A stretch of DNA of 64,000 bases from Malania oleifera (taxonomy: Eukaryota > Streptophyta > Magnoliopsida > Santalales > Ximeniaceae): assembly GCF_029873635.1 (NCBI RefSeq), contig NC_080423.1, positions 107,431,988-107,495,987 of the forward strand, read 5' to 3'. Position numbers and translations under genes: made by a program. The notes under the pieces were generated by a model. It worked only from the letters and a program-made list of their open reading frames with translations, ran no database searches and had not been told where the DNA came from. Positions within the stretch are counted from its first letter, which is position 1. Each line of letters opens with the position of its first letter. Shown here piece by piece: positions 36,291 through 50,000 of the stretch.

Positions 36291-39200
36291 AATATGGCTC
36301 CTCAAATTCTTCCATTTCCCTGCTCTTACTTCGGCAAATGCTCAAAATTTTCTCATTAAATGCATAATTTTCTTAAAATGGATGTGCTTTATGCCTTGCA
36401 TGCTCCAAGTGGATTGTTCATATGCTAACATCTAACACAGCAACTTAATCTGTATATGACAAAAATATGGCTAAAACTAATCCCCTAACACAATTCAACC
36501 AAGAGAAAACCCTACAGTGTAGTATCAGTATTCTATCTAATATTTAAATGGATAATTGCAACAATTAGTCAATGAAATTTTGCCCTATTGCACTTCAATT
36601 CACAATTGTAATTTTAGCATTCAATTCCTTGGACCTCCTATCAAGTTCCAACATCATCCACAACTGTCAAAACTGCTTAACAGATGTTACCTCACTTGGC
36701 AAACTCATGGCTAGGATATTGTAAATTACTTTTCCACCCCTCTATGCTGTAATAACACATCCACATCTAGTAGCTTTTCTTGCAGCTATGGCGGCAACTT
36801 CATTGCTGCTGTCACAGCCTTGTGTCCTTCGCCTCATACTTGAATTCAGATCAGAGCCATTATGCAATTAAGAGGGGCCAAAAAAAGAGTACTATATGAG
36901 ATTCTGGTCATGGGATTGTCAACTCAATTAACATTTGTCAGCCAATTTTGACAGCCAAAGACCATGCTGCAATACAGTTGCAAGTTCAACAAATGAAATC
37001 CCAAAATTAACATATCAGGGAATGAATCGGGCAATCAAGCAAATCTTCAAAGACCAATTGTGCAATTTGCCCTGTTTAAATTTTAGTAGCCACCACATCT
37101 AATCAACTACTCTCAACCCAATTACAAATTTAAATAGAAGTTCACTTCAAGATCAAACATTGTGTGAGTGCACATATCCATGCATCACATTACAACTCAT
37201 GGACCCAAACTTAAACAAGACACCCTCCTAGTGACACAGACAAAAATAATGCACTACAATAATGGGTCCAAATCTACCTGAATACGAAAGCAAGACTTGA
37301 AATCTATCCTGTAAATTCATCTGAAAGCATTTAGTTGAGCAACTCCATCAGGACACCTTTCAAATAGGATATTTTCCTTCAATTTTGGAACAAGAAATAG
37401 CAGACACTAGACAGCCATGCAACAGACATTTGTTATAACCCATCACTCAATGCTAAGCAACTCACTCTCTCCTTTATGCTCCTTACAGTTTTTTTCCCTC
37501 CCAAGGGACCACCACCCACCACTACTTTATCCCAAATGTTTGCATTTCTCCCTTTCCTCCATTTAGCTAATTAAATTTTCTCACACTCTAAATTCTTGGA
37601 AGGAATAATTAGCTTTGTGATTATTAAATACCTATGAACTTGAAATGAAAATTCATTAAAACTGTAAGATCTGTCATAATATATAGACAGCAAGGACAGC
37701 AATTAAACAAAATTCCATGTTCAAAGGAGAGTGTCCAATATGACAATGACGATTCAAAGAAGAGTGTTCAATATGACAATGACGATGTCGAGTAGGATCA
37801 ATACACAAAAGGTTAGAAGCAACTACTGAAGATAAGGAAGGAAACCATTGTTTCGATATGTGCAACAAAGATTAAATGCTCCAACAAGGATGGCAAGTAA
37901 TCTTCTTTCATAGGGGTGGTAGGCCAGATCAACTTTTGTTTTCATGTAGCCAGCTTCAAAAGAATTAAAACAAAGTCTAAAAAGGAGGCCTGAGTTGAGA
38001 AGAGTTGAATATTATCGTTTTAATAGGTTGGCTGGTTTAGTTGATAAGAGTTTATTAGAGCTTCAGAGCTTCCATATAGCTGGTGCCTTCGAGAGGCCAA
38101 ATAGAACTCCAGAAACTACTAAATACTTCAAATTAAAAATCCTTCAATAACCCAGAACAAAATGTGCCCTAGTTGTAATATCCTACATCTTCAACAGGGA
38201 GACATAAGAATCCACTTTCAATCCTTCAAATCGTATCAAATCCTCCAAAATATCAAATTCTATTGCTTCAAACATAATACCCCCAATTAATATTCATGAG
38301 ACTTGCTCCATACAAAGCCATCAAAACCCTCTTCTGTGACCTTCCTAATTCACATCATCATAAAAAAATCTTCATGTTTGAAAATTGTTTCCTGCTCCAA
38401 TAGGTTCTCTATGTTCAGAAGTAAAATAAAAAAACATTACAAATTAAATTATTTTTCAGGATGATAAAATATGAACTAATCTATTTATTTATTTTTTGTT
38501 GTTTTCCACATCACGAAACTATGCCAAAATTTACTGTTCTTCTCCAACCAAACCATCCAATGCTTACAAAGAAAACTCAATATAGGAGGGTGCCAATGAA
38601 TAGGACTGAAGATTCAATAAGATCATAAAATAAATTAAACAAAAGAAGTGATGCTCCCATGTAAAATATATCATGGTCATTTAAATCATTTACCTAGAGA
38701 GTTTCATCAAATTTTCAAATTTGAATTTGCATGAGTCTGAATATAGGGGAAAAAAGAGAAAACTTTGCTGTATTTAGATGATACCTGACTTAAGTACTGA
38801 TTCCATCCTTGATATTGATCTAAAATTAGAATATGCCAAATCTCATCTACAATCCAAAGACTACTTTAATAATAACAGAGGAAGAGGAGGATGGCAAAGG
38901 GAAATTTTTACATTGGACAGCCGGAAGGCACTAATGCCCAACAAAACCCATGGGGTTGCTGGGTCCCAGCACCACCTGAATTGTAGGAAGAGCCCAAAAG
39001 GAGGAGGGTAGTGACAAGTGAGGTCAACGCTAATAGCCTAAACCAGGTTCCTTTTTTTTTTTTCTTCCCCAAATTGAGAGAGGGAGAGAGTCAGGGATTT
39101 TGGTTAGGATTTGTTTGAGCTTTGAAATCTTGTGTATTTTTTTTTTTTTGGAAAGGGGAGGGGGGTGGAGGGGATGGTGGGGTGGGTAGTTGAACAGACT

Positions 39201-39640
39201 TTTCCCCCCTCCAGCAAAACTTTAGTCATCTCTGCAAATATTTAAAAGCAGAGAATTTTGTTTTTTCTCTCTTTTTTTGTTAAAAAAAAAAAGCTGCTGG
39301 AAAATGTAATAACAATCAAATCAGTGAATGGTTCATCAGGTAGCTTTGCAACTTTAACAAAATCATGGCCACAAACTCTAAATTGCGATTCATAGTACAT
39401 GAACCATGAAAAGTTCCACACATACAGAATCTATTTGACATGTACAAGATTATTACAGTACATTGAAGAGTGTATGACTAAATTCTCCCAAAAAATTCCT
39501 GTGATTATAAAATTAACACCAACAAAACATAGACTCATAGAGCATATCATCAAGCTTGATTTAGCAGGTGTTTAGCTAAGCTGTTTCGAAGTAGTCCTTG
39601 ATGAGAGCAGGGATCTTACCTGTTGCAGAAGTCATGTGCC
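36291..39640. other. Intergenic region downstream of EXO70
   Basis: No gene recognised. A 27-35 base duplication (GAGTGT-CAATATGACAATGACGA) lies at about 37,730-37,790 and T-rich runs at 39,050-39,070 and 39,130-39,145. The last 150-300 bases before 39,641 probably include the EXO70 3' UTR, since EXO70 is read on the minus strand. Confidence 0.5.
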
Positions 39641-41569
39641 CTATGAACTTCTTCTTCTCAGGTGGTGCAGAACATTGGGAGTTCCTTCAAATAAATCCAA
39701 CAAATAGTTCTCCAAATCCTCCGGTGAATACTTTATGTATTTCCCAGCATGCCTTCCACTCTCTAGCTGATTCCCAAACCTCCCCATAAACGAACGGTAT
39801 GCCGGAATCACTTTTTCTGAAATAGATATTCTGAGCTCTTCCCTAAGCTGAGGATCTGGGACCTTCCAACCCGTCTGGATCCTATAAATATCTTCAAAAC
39901 TTGCATTGAAATTCTTAAACCTCTCCTTCAGAGCCACCTTGGATGCGTTACTCGAGCTACCCCCAATCCCCTCATCCTTCAAACAGGACAAGACCTTGAC
40001 CCAAGAAGCCCTGAGATAACTTGTCGCATATTGGCGTATCTGGCCACGACGCTTACGAACCCAAGGATCCCCCAAAAGCTTACCAAGCTCAGAGTCCTTC
40101 ACTTTCTGTACTATGTAAAGTATATTATTCATCAAGAACACATATTGCATTGCAATGTCCTCATACAATTTGGATTTTTCCTCAAGGTTTGACTCCAAAC
40201 ATGAAATTAACGACTGCAAGCGACATCCTATTGGTGTCATGCTTCCTAATTGCACATTATCACCATTCTGCAAATGATCCTCTTCTTCCTCACTGTTTTC
40301 TAAAAGCGAGTTCAGGGTATCACTATAATCAACAAGCAATTTAATATAGTTCATTACATACCGAGTCAATGGATGAATCTCACCACCTTGAATTGGTTTT
40401 CGGGATGTCTCACCCCGAACTGCATTCTCAAACTCTACAAAAGTGCCTCTGGCTGCCTCCCCTAGTCGGGACAGTACTCCTCGTGCCTCCCCACACACTT
40501 CCCCAGACTCATCTATAAACAAAGCTTGCAGCTCCGGCAACACATCCGCCAATGCGTCATACATGTCAAGTATCCGAAACAGTTTCTCAGATGATCGCCG
40601 CCCCATCGCGACAGCCTCACCAAAATTCAACAACTGCATCACACATCCCTTCGAAGTCTCAGTAAAGCAGACCTCTTTTATTAGTTCCGATCCATTGAAC
40701 ACTTGATCACAAAGCCGTTTCTCGCCGGACAAAAGAACCCTAACCGCGACCTTCACGGCCTGAATCCACTTCTTCATCTTCTCATCCAAGGTCCTCCACT
40801 CGATCTTCTGAATCTCCTCAATGCTTAGCTTCTCCACACCGAGAATCGATAAGCACTCGTCCAAAACATCGCGACGAACGCTGCTGTAAACCTGACAGCA
40901 CTCCTTCTCGTATCCAGACCTAATCATCCTGTCGGCTATCTCCCTCAGTTCCGTCACAGCGTCAGGATGCACCAAATCGACACACACATCGTCCCCCAAA
41001 CTTCCGCCCCTCTCGTGATAACAAACGTCCTGATCATTGTCGGCAAAGCTCTCGAAATCCTCGATCTCCCCATCGTTCGCTGCGAACGACAGCGAAACCC
41101 TCCGGATCGAGCCGTACAGTCGGTCGGCATCGAGCGGCACCGTGTTCCGAACCAAAACAAGCCGGAACTCGTCCTCGAGCCGCGACATCGCGAGCTGGAG
41201 CGCCGTCTCGGCGCGATCCGCGATCTCGCCGGCGGCGTCGGAGTTAATCGAAAGGTCTTCGGTGAGGCGGAGGATGTCGTCTACGGCGGAGAGGTACTCG
41301 GCGGCGTCGTCGGGGGAGTCCTCCCAGTGGCGGGAGGAGTCTTCCGGGGCGGCGTCCCAACGGAGAATGACCTTCTCGGCGGCAACAAAGAGGTCGTGCT
41401 TGGAGGCGGCGTCGCCGGATATGAGAGTGGATATATTAGAGAGGCGGTTGTCAAAGCTGGAGAAGATGAGGATCATATCGTCGGTGACGTCCTTGGAGGT
41501 GTTGAGGCTCTTGACGATCTGCTGGGCGGTGGCCATGACGCGGTCCTCGCCGTCAACGGTGGCGGCCAT
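39641..41569 (-). CDS. EXO70: Exocyst subunit EXO70 family protein, intronless
   Basis: EXO70 is a subunit of the octameric exocyst that tethers secretory vesicles to the plasma membrane, binding phosphoinositides through its C-terminus. This is one uninterrupted 642-codon frame starting [19 protein letters not shown]. Residues 1-60 carry the helical N-terminal core ([26 protein letters not shown]), followed by [10 protein letters not shown]. The C-terminal Pfam Exo70 rod starts near residue 260 and ends with the family hallmark [29 protein letters not shown]. Length is normal (about 600-680). EXO70A genes have many introns, whereas most other plant subfamilies have a single exon as here. I lean to the F or D subfamily but did not resolve it. 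Residues 425-437 include a Glu-rich loop. The 5' flank (41,590-41,810) has CT-rich tracts. It looks fully functional. Confidence 0.93.
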   Translation of the reverse strand: MAATVDGEDRVMATAQQIVKSLNTSKDVTDDMILIFSSFDNRLSNISTLISGDAASKHDLFVAAEKVILRWDAAPEDSSRHWEDSPDDAAEYLSAVDDILRLTEDLSINSDAAGEIADRAETALQLAMSRLEDEFRLVLVRNTVPLDADRLYGSIRRVSLSFAANDGEIEDFESFADNDQDVCYHERGGSLGDDVCVDLVHPDAVTELREIADRMIRSGYEKECCQVYSSVRRDVLDECLSILGVEKLSIEEIQKIEWRTLDEKMKKWIQAVKVAVRVLLSGEKRLCDQVFNGSELIKEVCFTETSKGCVMQLLNFGEAVAMGRRSSEKLFRILDMYDALADVLPELQALFIDESGEVCGEARGVLSRLGEAARGTFVEFENAVRGETSRKPIQGGEIHPLTRYVMNYIKLLVDYSDTLNSLLENSEEEEDHLQNGDNVQLGSMTPIGCRLQSLISCLESNLEEKSKLYEDIAMQYVFLMNNILYIVQKVKDSELGKLLGDPWVRKRRGQIRQYATSYLRASWVKVLSCLKDEGIGGSSSNASKVALKERFKNFNASFEDIYRIQTGWKVPDPQLREELRISISEKVIPAYRSFMGRFGNQLESGRHAGKYIKYSPEDLENYLLDLFEGTPNVLHHLRRRSS

Positions 41570-44500
41570 CTGAGTCTTCTCTTGTAAGGGTTAGGGTTTT
41601 GAAACTGACGGAAGGAGATGAAGGGGAAAAGGGCTTTTGTGGTGGAGCGGGAAGATAGAGGGGTTCAGACTTCAGAGTTCAGACCTTTGGAGTTCCCATT
41701 TTCTTGTGGCTTTACTTCCAACTTTTTCTGCTTGTGCTTTTTCGGCTTCTGCTTCTGCTGCTGGTTCCGCTTCTTCTTCCTCTTCTTCTTCTTCTTGGTT
41801 TGGTGGCGTGTTTGGGGGAGTGAAAAATGAAAATGGGTTCAGCGAATGTCGAGTAACGTAATGTCGTAATTGGAGTATTTTGGCAGTTCAATTCTTCAAT
41901 TCAATTATTCAAAGTGGGCAGCTATCCAGTACGGTTACCGTTCCGTCCGGTTCCCCAATAAGATTGAAGCAATCCTGCCCCTTTCTCACCTATTTTTTGT
42001 CCTTTTGGGATTAGATTTTCACCCTCAATATTTTTTTTGAAGTCAAATAATGGATTTAGTCCTTTTTTTTTGTGGGTAGTTTTTTTTTACTTTTTATTAT
42101 TTTGAAAAGGATTAAACTTTTTAAAATTAGAGAGAAGAAGAATGAATTGATAATCGATTCACTAGTTGATATATTTAATTTGGTACAAATGGTGATGTTA
42201 GGTTTGTGTTTTATATATAAATATTTTTTCATATTTTTGAAAAAATAAATACAAATATTGTATATTATTTTAACATTAAAACATTTGTATAATATTTTAT
42301 GATTATTTTAAATGAAAATAATATATTAAATTATTCAAAAAAATAAGTCAAATTAATTTGGTGTGTTTTGGTTTAGCTGGGTTTTGACTGGGTTGATTGA
42401 TTTTGCGAAGTCTTACTTAAAACTTAACTGGACAAGACTTGTTTTGGTTTTATAGAAATATTTTTTCATAAATTATAATATTTTATTATCTAACTTTTTT
42501 TTTTCTTTTTCCTAATAGGGTGTATGCTAGCAAATTATATGACTTTCGGTGAAATATGTTGAGTTAGTGGTGGAACTTTTAATTATCGCAAAATAGATTT
42601 GTAATGATATCATCTAAGCATGTGTTTTGATTTTGATATTTGAGAGACCGTTTTTCGCAGTGGTAATTTTATTAATTTTATAATCATTTACTTTCCTTGA
42701 TTCTTCTAATATTCATTTTTTTTTTCTAAAAATATAAATTCACTTAAATAGGTAGGGTCAAAGGTTCAATCCCATAAATTATTTTAAAAGCTTTTTGGGT
42801 TAAAAATTATTTTAAATTGCATAATCTTAAGTAAATTAAAAGAATTATTCTACTTATAGAGAGCATGCCCTAGTTGATCTAATTATAATTATTAAGTTAT
42901 GAAAAGCAAATAATAAATGCTATAATATCAAAATTTTTATAATTACTTTTTAGGTCATTTGGCCATTTTATCTCATTAATTAGACAAAACTAATGCATAG
43001 CTTAAATAGACTCATTGAGTATTTCAAATATCTCCTAATTCTTGATAGTTTTAGCATTTTTAAGTATTTATTAACTGCTCTAATTATGCTCAATCCCATC
43101 ATTTAGGTTTATAAATTTATTAAGGTTACTAAATCCAATACAAAAACATTCATTTTTGAATTAAATACAATAACTTTCATTAACTTTCAAATAAAATTTA
43201 ATTTGCAGATTAGATTTTATTCTCCTGGAGCATAGTGCATGCATACCTTCAAACAAAATAAATAAAATATGTCTCAAGAGAATTAACAACATATATAAAG
43301 ATGAATTTCTTTTAGGTTTCGTCCTACTGCCAACTTTCTTAGTCGTAGAGAAGCCACTCCATCTGAGTCAATTATGTCAACTCAGATCTGGCTAGCCGAG
43401 TCGACTTGACCCCTTCTCATTTTTTAAAAAAATTAAAAAGAAAAAAGAGATGATAGCTTTAAAAATATTTCTAAATTTGATTTTAAAAATATTTATATTT
43501 GAATGAAATATAATACAAATTGTTAGATAGATAAATTTAATTTACATATCAAATTTTATTCTCTTAAATCAGAGTATATACCTTTAAAAATAAAAAATTA
43601 AAACATCATCTCAAGATTTTAAAAAAAGGGGGAAAAGGGGTAGGACAACTTGTGTTGGGTGGCTGTTTGGTGACTAGTAATATGCTGTCCACGAAAATAT
43701 CCATAATAGAAACAAAATCTTATCCAATCATTTGAAGTCATTGAATTGTTCTCTCTCTCCAAAAAATTATTTATTAATTTGGTGAGGTGACATGAACACC
43801 AACCTCTTGATTGGAAAGTCACTATTCTCATTATGTCATATTGCATGTGACATTTGTGTGATCTTCAATTCCCAACCCCACAATGTTTGACCATTTGCAT
43901 TTTGCAATGCAACCCACAAATATCTAAGAAGCTTATAGACTATATAAGCCAAGTGGACCATTGTCCTCCAAATTTCCTAATAGCCCACTAAAGGGGTGGG
44001 AGACCCAATTTGGACCTTTCACCCTTGCCCCAAGTCATTGACCTCACCTCCCCCACCTTAATGGGATCATACCCTTTTCCAAAAAGAAACATTAATGGTG
44101 GTAATATATATAGTTAATGATTAATGTGTAAAGAAGAAGAGGCAAGGGGTTGTCTATCATTTGAAAATTAAAAAATAGGATGATATTTTTATAGTTATTT
44201 AGATAACTGAAAATGAAAATAGAAATTATTTCTATAATGAAACTAGTCTATTAATTCAAGATAAATGATGTCATTTGAAGGAGTAGTTTACTAGTGGCAA
44301 TTGGATATTTATATTTAAATATTATATTTAACTTCTTTAAACAAAACATAAAAGTGTAATAACAAATTAGCAATTGTTTACGGTCATTTTAATCTTAAAC
44401 CATTAGTGAAGAGATTTGTAATGTGATATTCTTGAGAAAATTTTGGATAAGGTAATGGTGTCATATCATTTTTACGACATGTTAATCATGCTTATCCATG

Positions 44501-46125
44501 TTGACATTTAAGTTCACTTTATTGTAACTCGCATGTTGCAATTCATATGTTCAATCGCCTTAAGAACTTACATGTGATTCGTGTTGCACAAAAGCGATGT
44601 AGCATCACTATGTATACACTTTTTTTTTTTTTTTTTTTTAAATTTTATTGTGGGGCAATACTATGTCAGCATTTGAATTCGTACAAAAGATACAATTACA
44701 AGAAATATGTTTTGGTGGGTTTGTTAGGCGCAATGTTTGAATCTTGGAAGGGAAGAGAAGAAGTATAATATGACAAATAGATTATCTCTCATCGCATAGC
44801 TCGAATCAAGCTCAATATGAACCCTCAATTAAACAAAAATAGAGAAATAATCTAGCATAAACATCACACTATTTTAATAGGCGCTTGGCCAAAAAAAAAA
44901 AGATGCTACCAAAATATGAACTCTCTACCACTCAAGTTCAACAGTCACTTTGAAAACTCAACTCAATTCAACTTAATTCTATTTATATAGTAAAACTCGA
45001 ATTTGTAAGCTTAATCGAACACCATCAAGATTTTGTTATTTTAATTTCTAGATTGTACAAATAATATTCAATTTTAATAATGTTTCTGAATAAATTTAAT
45101 AACTTTGCAATCAAATAAATTGAAATTAAGTTGAAGTTCAAGTTTTAATATTATATATATTTCCAAAGGAAAGATGCAGACCGAGGAAGTCCACAAAGCT
45201 TGGATCATCACAGCCATTAAATGCGCTAAGAAAGCATTTCTTTAGAGAGAAAGACGCTTGTTTCAACTTTCAACTTCCCAAGTTTGAACATCGTGTGAGC
45301 CTTCCACAGTTAAACCACCCAGCCCTCTCACTTTCTAGACCATGAGAGTGCCTAATCCATGTTGATTTTCTGCAACTTCAAACCGAATATTCGATACTCA
45401 TAAGAAAAAAATATGCATACAACATAACAATAAGGTGATATCATTGAATTGGGAGAAAAGGTAGATGATAACATATGTGCTTCTCTTCATGTTGAGGGAA
45501 TGATTTTCTACCAAAGAGGAGAAAATTTCAGTAGAATAGGGTAAAACATGACATGTGATGACATAATATGATACTCGACCTAGTTCCTGTTTGGGATTGA
45601 ACTTCTAAAGGAAATAGGGTAGTCAATTCTTGAAAGGAATACATCATTTTGCCAAGCTTCTGGATGATATCGGTCATGACGCGCAAAGTTGGAGCCCGGA
45701 GGTACCAACGAAACAAGCATTCCATATAGAACAAGAATTTGGGAAGTGGGAAGGGAAGAAAGGAAGAATCGCATACTTCTTCAACATACGGTCAGCATAA
45801 ACGGCATCGTACCCAAAATTGTTATCTGCAGAAGTAAATTCTTTCCTTTGCCTAATCATCATTCTCTTTTACTTTTCCCATCCATCATTGGACCGTTCAA
45901 GTTCAACACATACATGATGTACTCATTTTTCAGGCCCGCCCCAACTTTCTTGGGTGAGACCCATCCATGATGGTACCACTTGATGAAGATCCATCTAACC
46001 GACTCCGCATTGAAACAGTATCTGCAATTAGGATAACTAAGCAATATAAAAAGCCAACACCACTAATAAAATCCACGAGGCATGACAGCAATTGATAGAG
46101 TCCTTCATCTGATTCTCTATGACAC
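41570..46125. other. Intergenic region between EXO70 and the COMM gene
   Basis: EXO70 5' UTR and promoter probably occupy about 41,570-41,900 and include a (TTC)n tract near 41,770-41,800. Beyond that the DNA is AT-rich. A plus-strand TATA-like ACTATATAAGCC occurs at 43,938-43,949 followed by GC-richer sequence, but no coding frame follows it. A candidate terminal exon at 45,948-46,025 is listed separately. Nothing else supportable. Confidence 0.45.
45948..46025 (-). CDS. Possible terminal exon fragment, unassigned
   Basis: On the minus strand an acceptor-like CCTAATTGCAG lies at 46,026-46,036. It is followed by an open frame in which DTVSMRSRLDGSSSS runs on to SHPRKLGRA and a stop. Composition is more coding-like than the surroundings and continues unusually rich to about 45,600 in other frames, but no family is recognised. 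No upstream exon between here and 47,063 could be linked. It may be a decayed gene 3' end or chance. Confidence 0.2.
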
Positions 46126-46440
46126 TAAGGTTTCTTTTGGTTCCCAAAATGCCTATGCCTAGGAATAGAGGTAGTTATAATAGAAGAATTTAATAGTTTA
46201 TATTAAAAAGAAAATATGTTACTAACATAAAGCAAGTAACAATCTAAAACTTTTTATGAACCCAAAATAAGGAATAGACAAGATAAACTACTCTCAAATC
46301 TCACCGTGAGAATGTTTATTCCATTCATATTCCATGTTTGGTGGAAGAATAAAAAATAGTTAAGGAATAAACTATTAACCGTACTCCAAATTCCATCTTA
46401 TTCCTAAGTATAACAATTTCACAAAACAAACGTAACCTAA
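46126..46440. mobile_element. MITE of about 315 bases
   Basis: The left end AAGGTTTCTTTTGGTTCCC and the right end in reverse complement (TTAGGTTACGTTTGTTTTG) pair imperfectly. The pairing continues through TAGGAATAGAGG and TAGGAATAAGATGG. It has no coding capacity. The GGTT(A/T)CGTTTGG-type end is common among plant hAT/Mutator MITEs. Target duplication not determined. Confidence 0.5.
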
Positions 46441-47063
46441 GAGTAGTAAAATTCCAAGAATCAGTCTACTAGATTTGCTAGCATCAAAACAACATGAGTG
46501 CACACAAGAAAAAAAGTAGGAATTTAACAAGTAACAAAATCCTATACATCACTGGGTTGCTGCCTGGTAGTTGCATCACCTATGTAACTATGGAAATATG
46601 CAGTCAAGAAAATACAAGTATTAGGTGTATACAGATATCCAGAATAGCTGTGATAATTTTTCTGACACCACAAGCTGACTACTAACATGTCCATTTCATA
46701 TGACTTAAAAAAATGTTTTTCCCCCTTTTTGTTAGTCAAAATGTGCATTTACAAGATAAAAGTATAAAACAAGAATACATGAATAGCAACAAAAAGCAAA
46801 GCCACAAACCATATACAAGCATATACATGGTAAATAATGAAAATGAAAACCAAATCATGCATACAAAATCACACACAAAAAGTAGACTCCTTGCCTAGCT
46901 GAATGTCAGCAAAGGTTCTATTACACAACTCTAACCTAAGAAGCCAGAGAAATGAAGCCTTTAAATTTTAAAAGGAATGAATGCATTATTAATGAAATCA
47001 ATAAAGGCCTGAAACAGAAATTAGGGCCAGTTTGTACCTTTTCAGTTGGGGCATACAATTAAG

Positions 47064-50000
47064 CTAAGCAGTGTTAGTTTCATGAGGTACATCCCCATTT
47101 GATGTTTCACACTGAGAAGATGAAAATAAATTGTCATGAGACAACCAAAAACCAAGAGAAGAATACCTACATTTTTGAAAATGTATATGCATTTAAAAGC
47201 TAGCAAGCTTCAAGGATAACACTTACTGTGCTAGATAACTGGTCTCTAATAGAGTTCATGGACCTGAGCATTGTTTCTAGAGTGCCTTTAGCCAATTGGA
47301 ACTTCACTTCCAATTCTCCTGAATGAGATGGTGCATCATTTTGGAGCTGCACAAAAGGCATTAATAAATAATGGGCATATAAAATGACAGATGTTCATCC
47401 TGCAGGTTCAATATTATGCAGTTTATAATGTTCATTAAACATTTATTTCACTTTCAAAGTTTGGTCTAAATTTATTTATAGTGGCATACTAAAAGTTCAA
47501 ATCGATGATGCTATACTTTTAAGTTAATTACAGCCACAGGTTCTGTCAGTTCTGCATCTTGATTTGCCATATTCCATGTCATTGCCTTTAAGCGGGGCAC
47601 AGTAGCCTGGTATGAATAAAAAATAGAAAAACAGTAGGTCAGTTAGGCCATGTAGTCCACAGTGCGAATGCAATGACACATACTGCTACAAACTTTTTAA
47701 CCTGATCCTTGAATACATCTTCCCGCCATTCTTTCTGAAATTTTTGCAACAAAAGTGTCAATAATCTTTGCAGTTCAGGAAGGACCTCATCAGGAAACAG
47801 CTTTTGAATCTCATCCTTACCAATGTTGTCATATACAGAACGCCGTATCAACATCCGGAGGCAAACTAAAAGCTGCAAAAAGAAAACTTAATGTCATTGA
47901 CAATTAGCCGGCGGACGAAGTTACAAGGACAAACACCTATTTAGCTATGAAACAGATTGCAATCTCATGTGCAGTCTCCTTCCCTTTTGTAGAAATTTAA
48001 GCTTGAAACCAAATTATAGTTGGTATGGGATGACTTCATAATAGTACTAGCGAGGGTTATTCCAAATTGACACACGATCTTTTTTTGCAGTCTACTAAGC
48101 AGTTTTCTCAATTAAATTCAAGCAGTCTGTGCTACAACAAAAGAGAGGAATGAACATTTAACAGAAATTTGGGAACATGACTTAACAAACTGAAGCACTA
48201 AATGCACAATTTTTAATTCAGGAAACAACTGCCGTAACACCATCACTAATGAGAAGTTCCAAAAAAAAAAACAAAAAATCTTGTTCACAATCACAAGGTG
48301 TTGAGAATCTGAATTTAGTGAAGAAAACAGAGACGGCAAAAACAGCACTACTGAGTTGTAATTGAATGAATGAATTTACATCAAACTTGGGTCCTATGTA
48401 CAATACATCAAAATAACAAAATAAACTAATAACTAAGTCTTCTAACTAATCTCAGCTAACTAACTCTTCTCTTCTAACTTCCTTTCTGTTTTAAGTCTTT
48501 CTTCTTTCCTTTTTAATTCCATGTTCTCAATATAAGATGGAATACTCCAACACCCCCCCTCAAGATGAACATGGATGTTAAGAATGTTCATCTTGTGAAG
48601 ATTATGATGAAAAGATAAAGATCCGAGGGGCTTTGTAAATATGTTTGCTAGCTGTAATCGTGATGGAATATGGAAAAGCTAAATAACACGTTGCTGCAAT
48701 TTTTCTCTAATAAGACGGCAATCAATCTGGATATGCTTCGTTCTCTCATGCTGAACAGGATTAGTGGCTATGGACATTGCCGATTTACAGTCAGTATATA
48801 ACACAGATGATTGGGAATGATTGATATCCAGGTCTTGTAAGGCATACAGAAGCCATTGAATTTCACATGTTGCAGTAGCAAGGGCTCGGTACCCTGCCTC
48901 TGCAGACGAGCGACTGATGGTAACTTGTTTCTTTGATTTCCATGAAATCAATGAGTTGCCAAGAAAAATTGCAAAACCGGTGACACTCCTTCGAGTATCT
49001 ACACAGCCTGCCCAATCACTATTTGAAAAACCCTTTAATTGAAAATCTGAATAGGATGGGAAGAAGAGACCTTGCCCCGGAGTAACCTTTAGATACCTCA
49101 ATACCCGAATGGCTGCTTGATGGTGACTGACAGCAAGTTTTGCTAAAAACTGACTAAGCACTTGTACAGAATAGGCTAAGTCAGGTCTGGTGAGATTTAA
49201 GTAAAGTAATCTGCCAATAAGTCTTCGATAACCTGATGGATCTCCATATAAATTGGTACCATTTGCTGATAACTTGAGAGTAGATTCCATAGGGAAGGCA
49301 GCAGGTTTTGAACCAGTTAAACTAGTGTCAGCAAGAAAATCAAGTATATACTTTCGTTGGCATAAAGAGATACCAGTTTTGGACCTTGCAACTTCCAAGC
49401 CAAGAAAGTATTTTAGCTGTCCAAAGTCTTTAATAGTGAATTTTGTATCTAAAAAAGACTTCAACCTTTCAATTTCCTGAATGCTATCACTTGCCAAGAG
49501 CCCATCATCCACATAAACTAATAAGGCCATAAAGGAACTGTCAAATTTCTTAATGAACAAAGAACAATTAGAATTACCTTGAACAAATCCATAGGAAATA
49601 AGAGCATCAAATAGCTTGGCAAACCATTACCTAGAAGCCTGCTTTAAGCCATAGAGACTCTTTAAAAGCCGACAAACTTTCTGTTCGCCTTGGACAGCCA
49701 ATCCAGGAGGCAAGTCCATGTATACCTCTTCATGTAAATCACCATGCAGAAATGCATTATTGACATCTAGTTGATGGAGATGCCACTGTTTGACTGCAGC
49801 TATAGTAAGTAATAATCGAATGGATGTAATCTTGGCCACACGAGAGAAAGTATCAAAGAAATCTAGGCCTTCTTGCTGAGTATATCCTTTGGTCGCCAAT
49901 CTAGCTTTACGTCGTTCTATAGTTCCATCTGCTTTATATTTTATTTTGAATACCCATTTACAACCAATAGTCCTTTTATTTTGTGGAAGAGTAACAAGCA

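Noticed and set aside
40967-41587. 206-codon and 178-codon plus-strand frames opposite the EXO70 start
   Set aside because: Antisense shadows created by the GC-rich EXO70 N-terminal coding sequence; no family signal.
43938-44100. TATA-like box with GC-richer downstream sequence, considered as a promoter or miRNA gene
   Set aside because: No open frame and no convincing hairpin precursor could be found.
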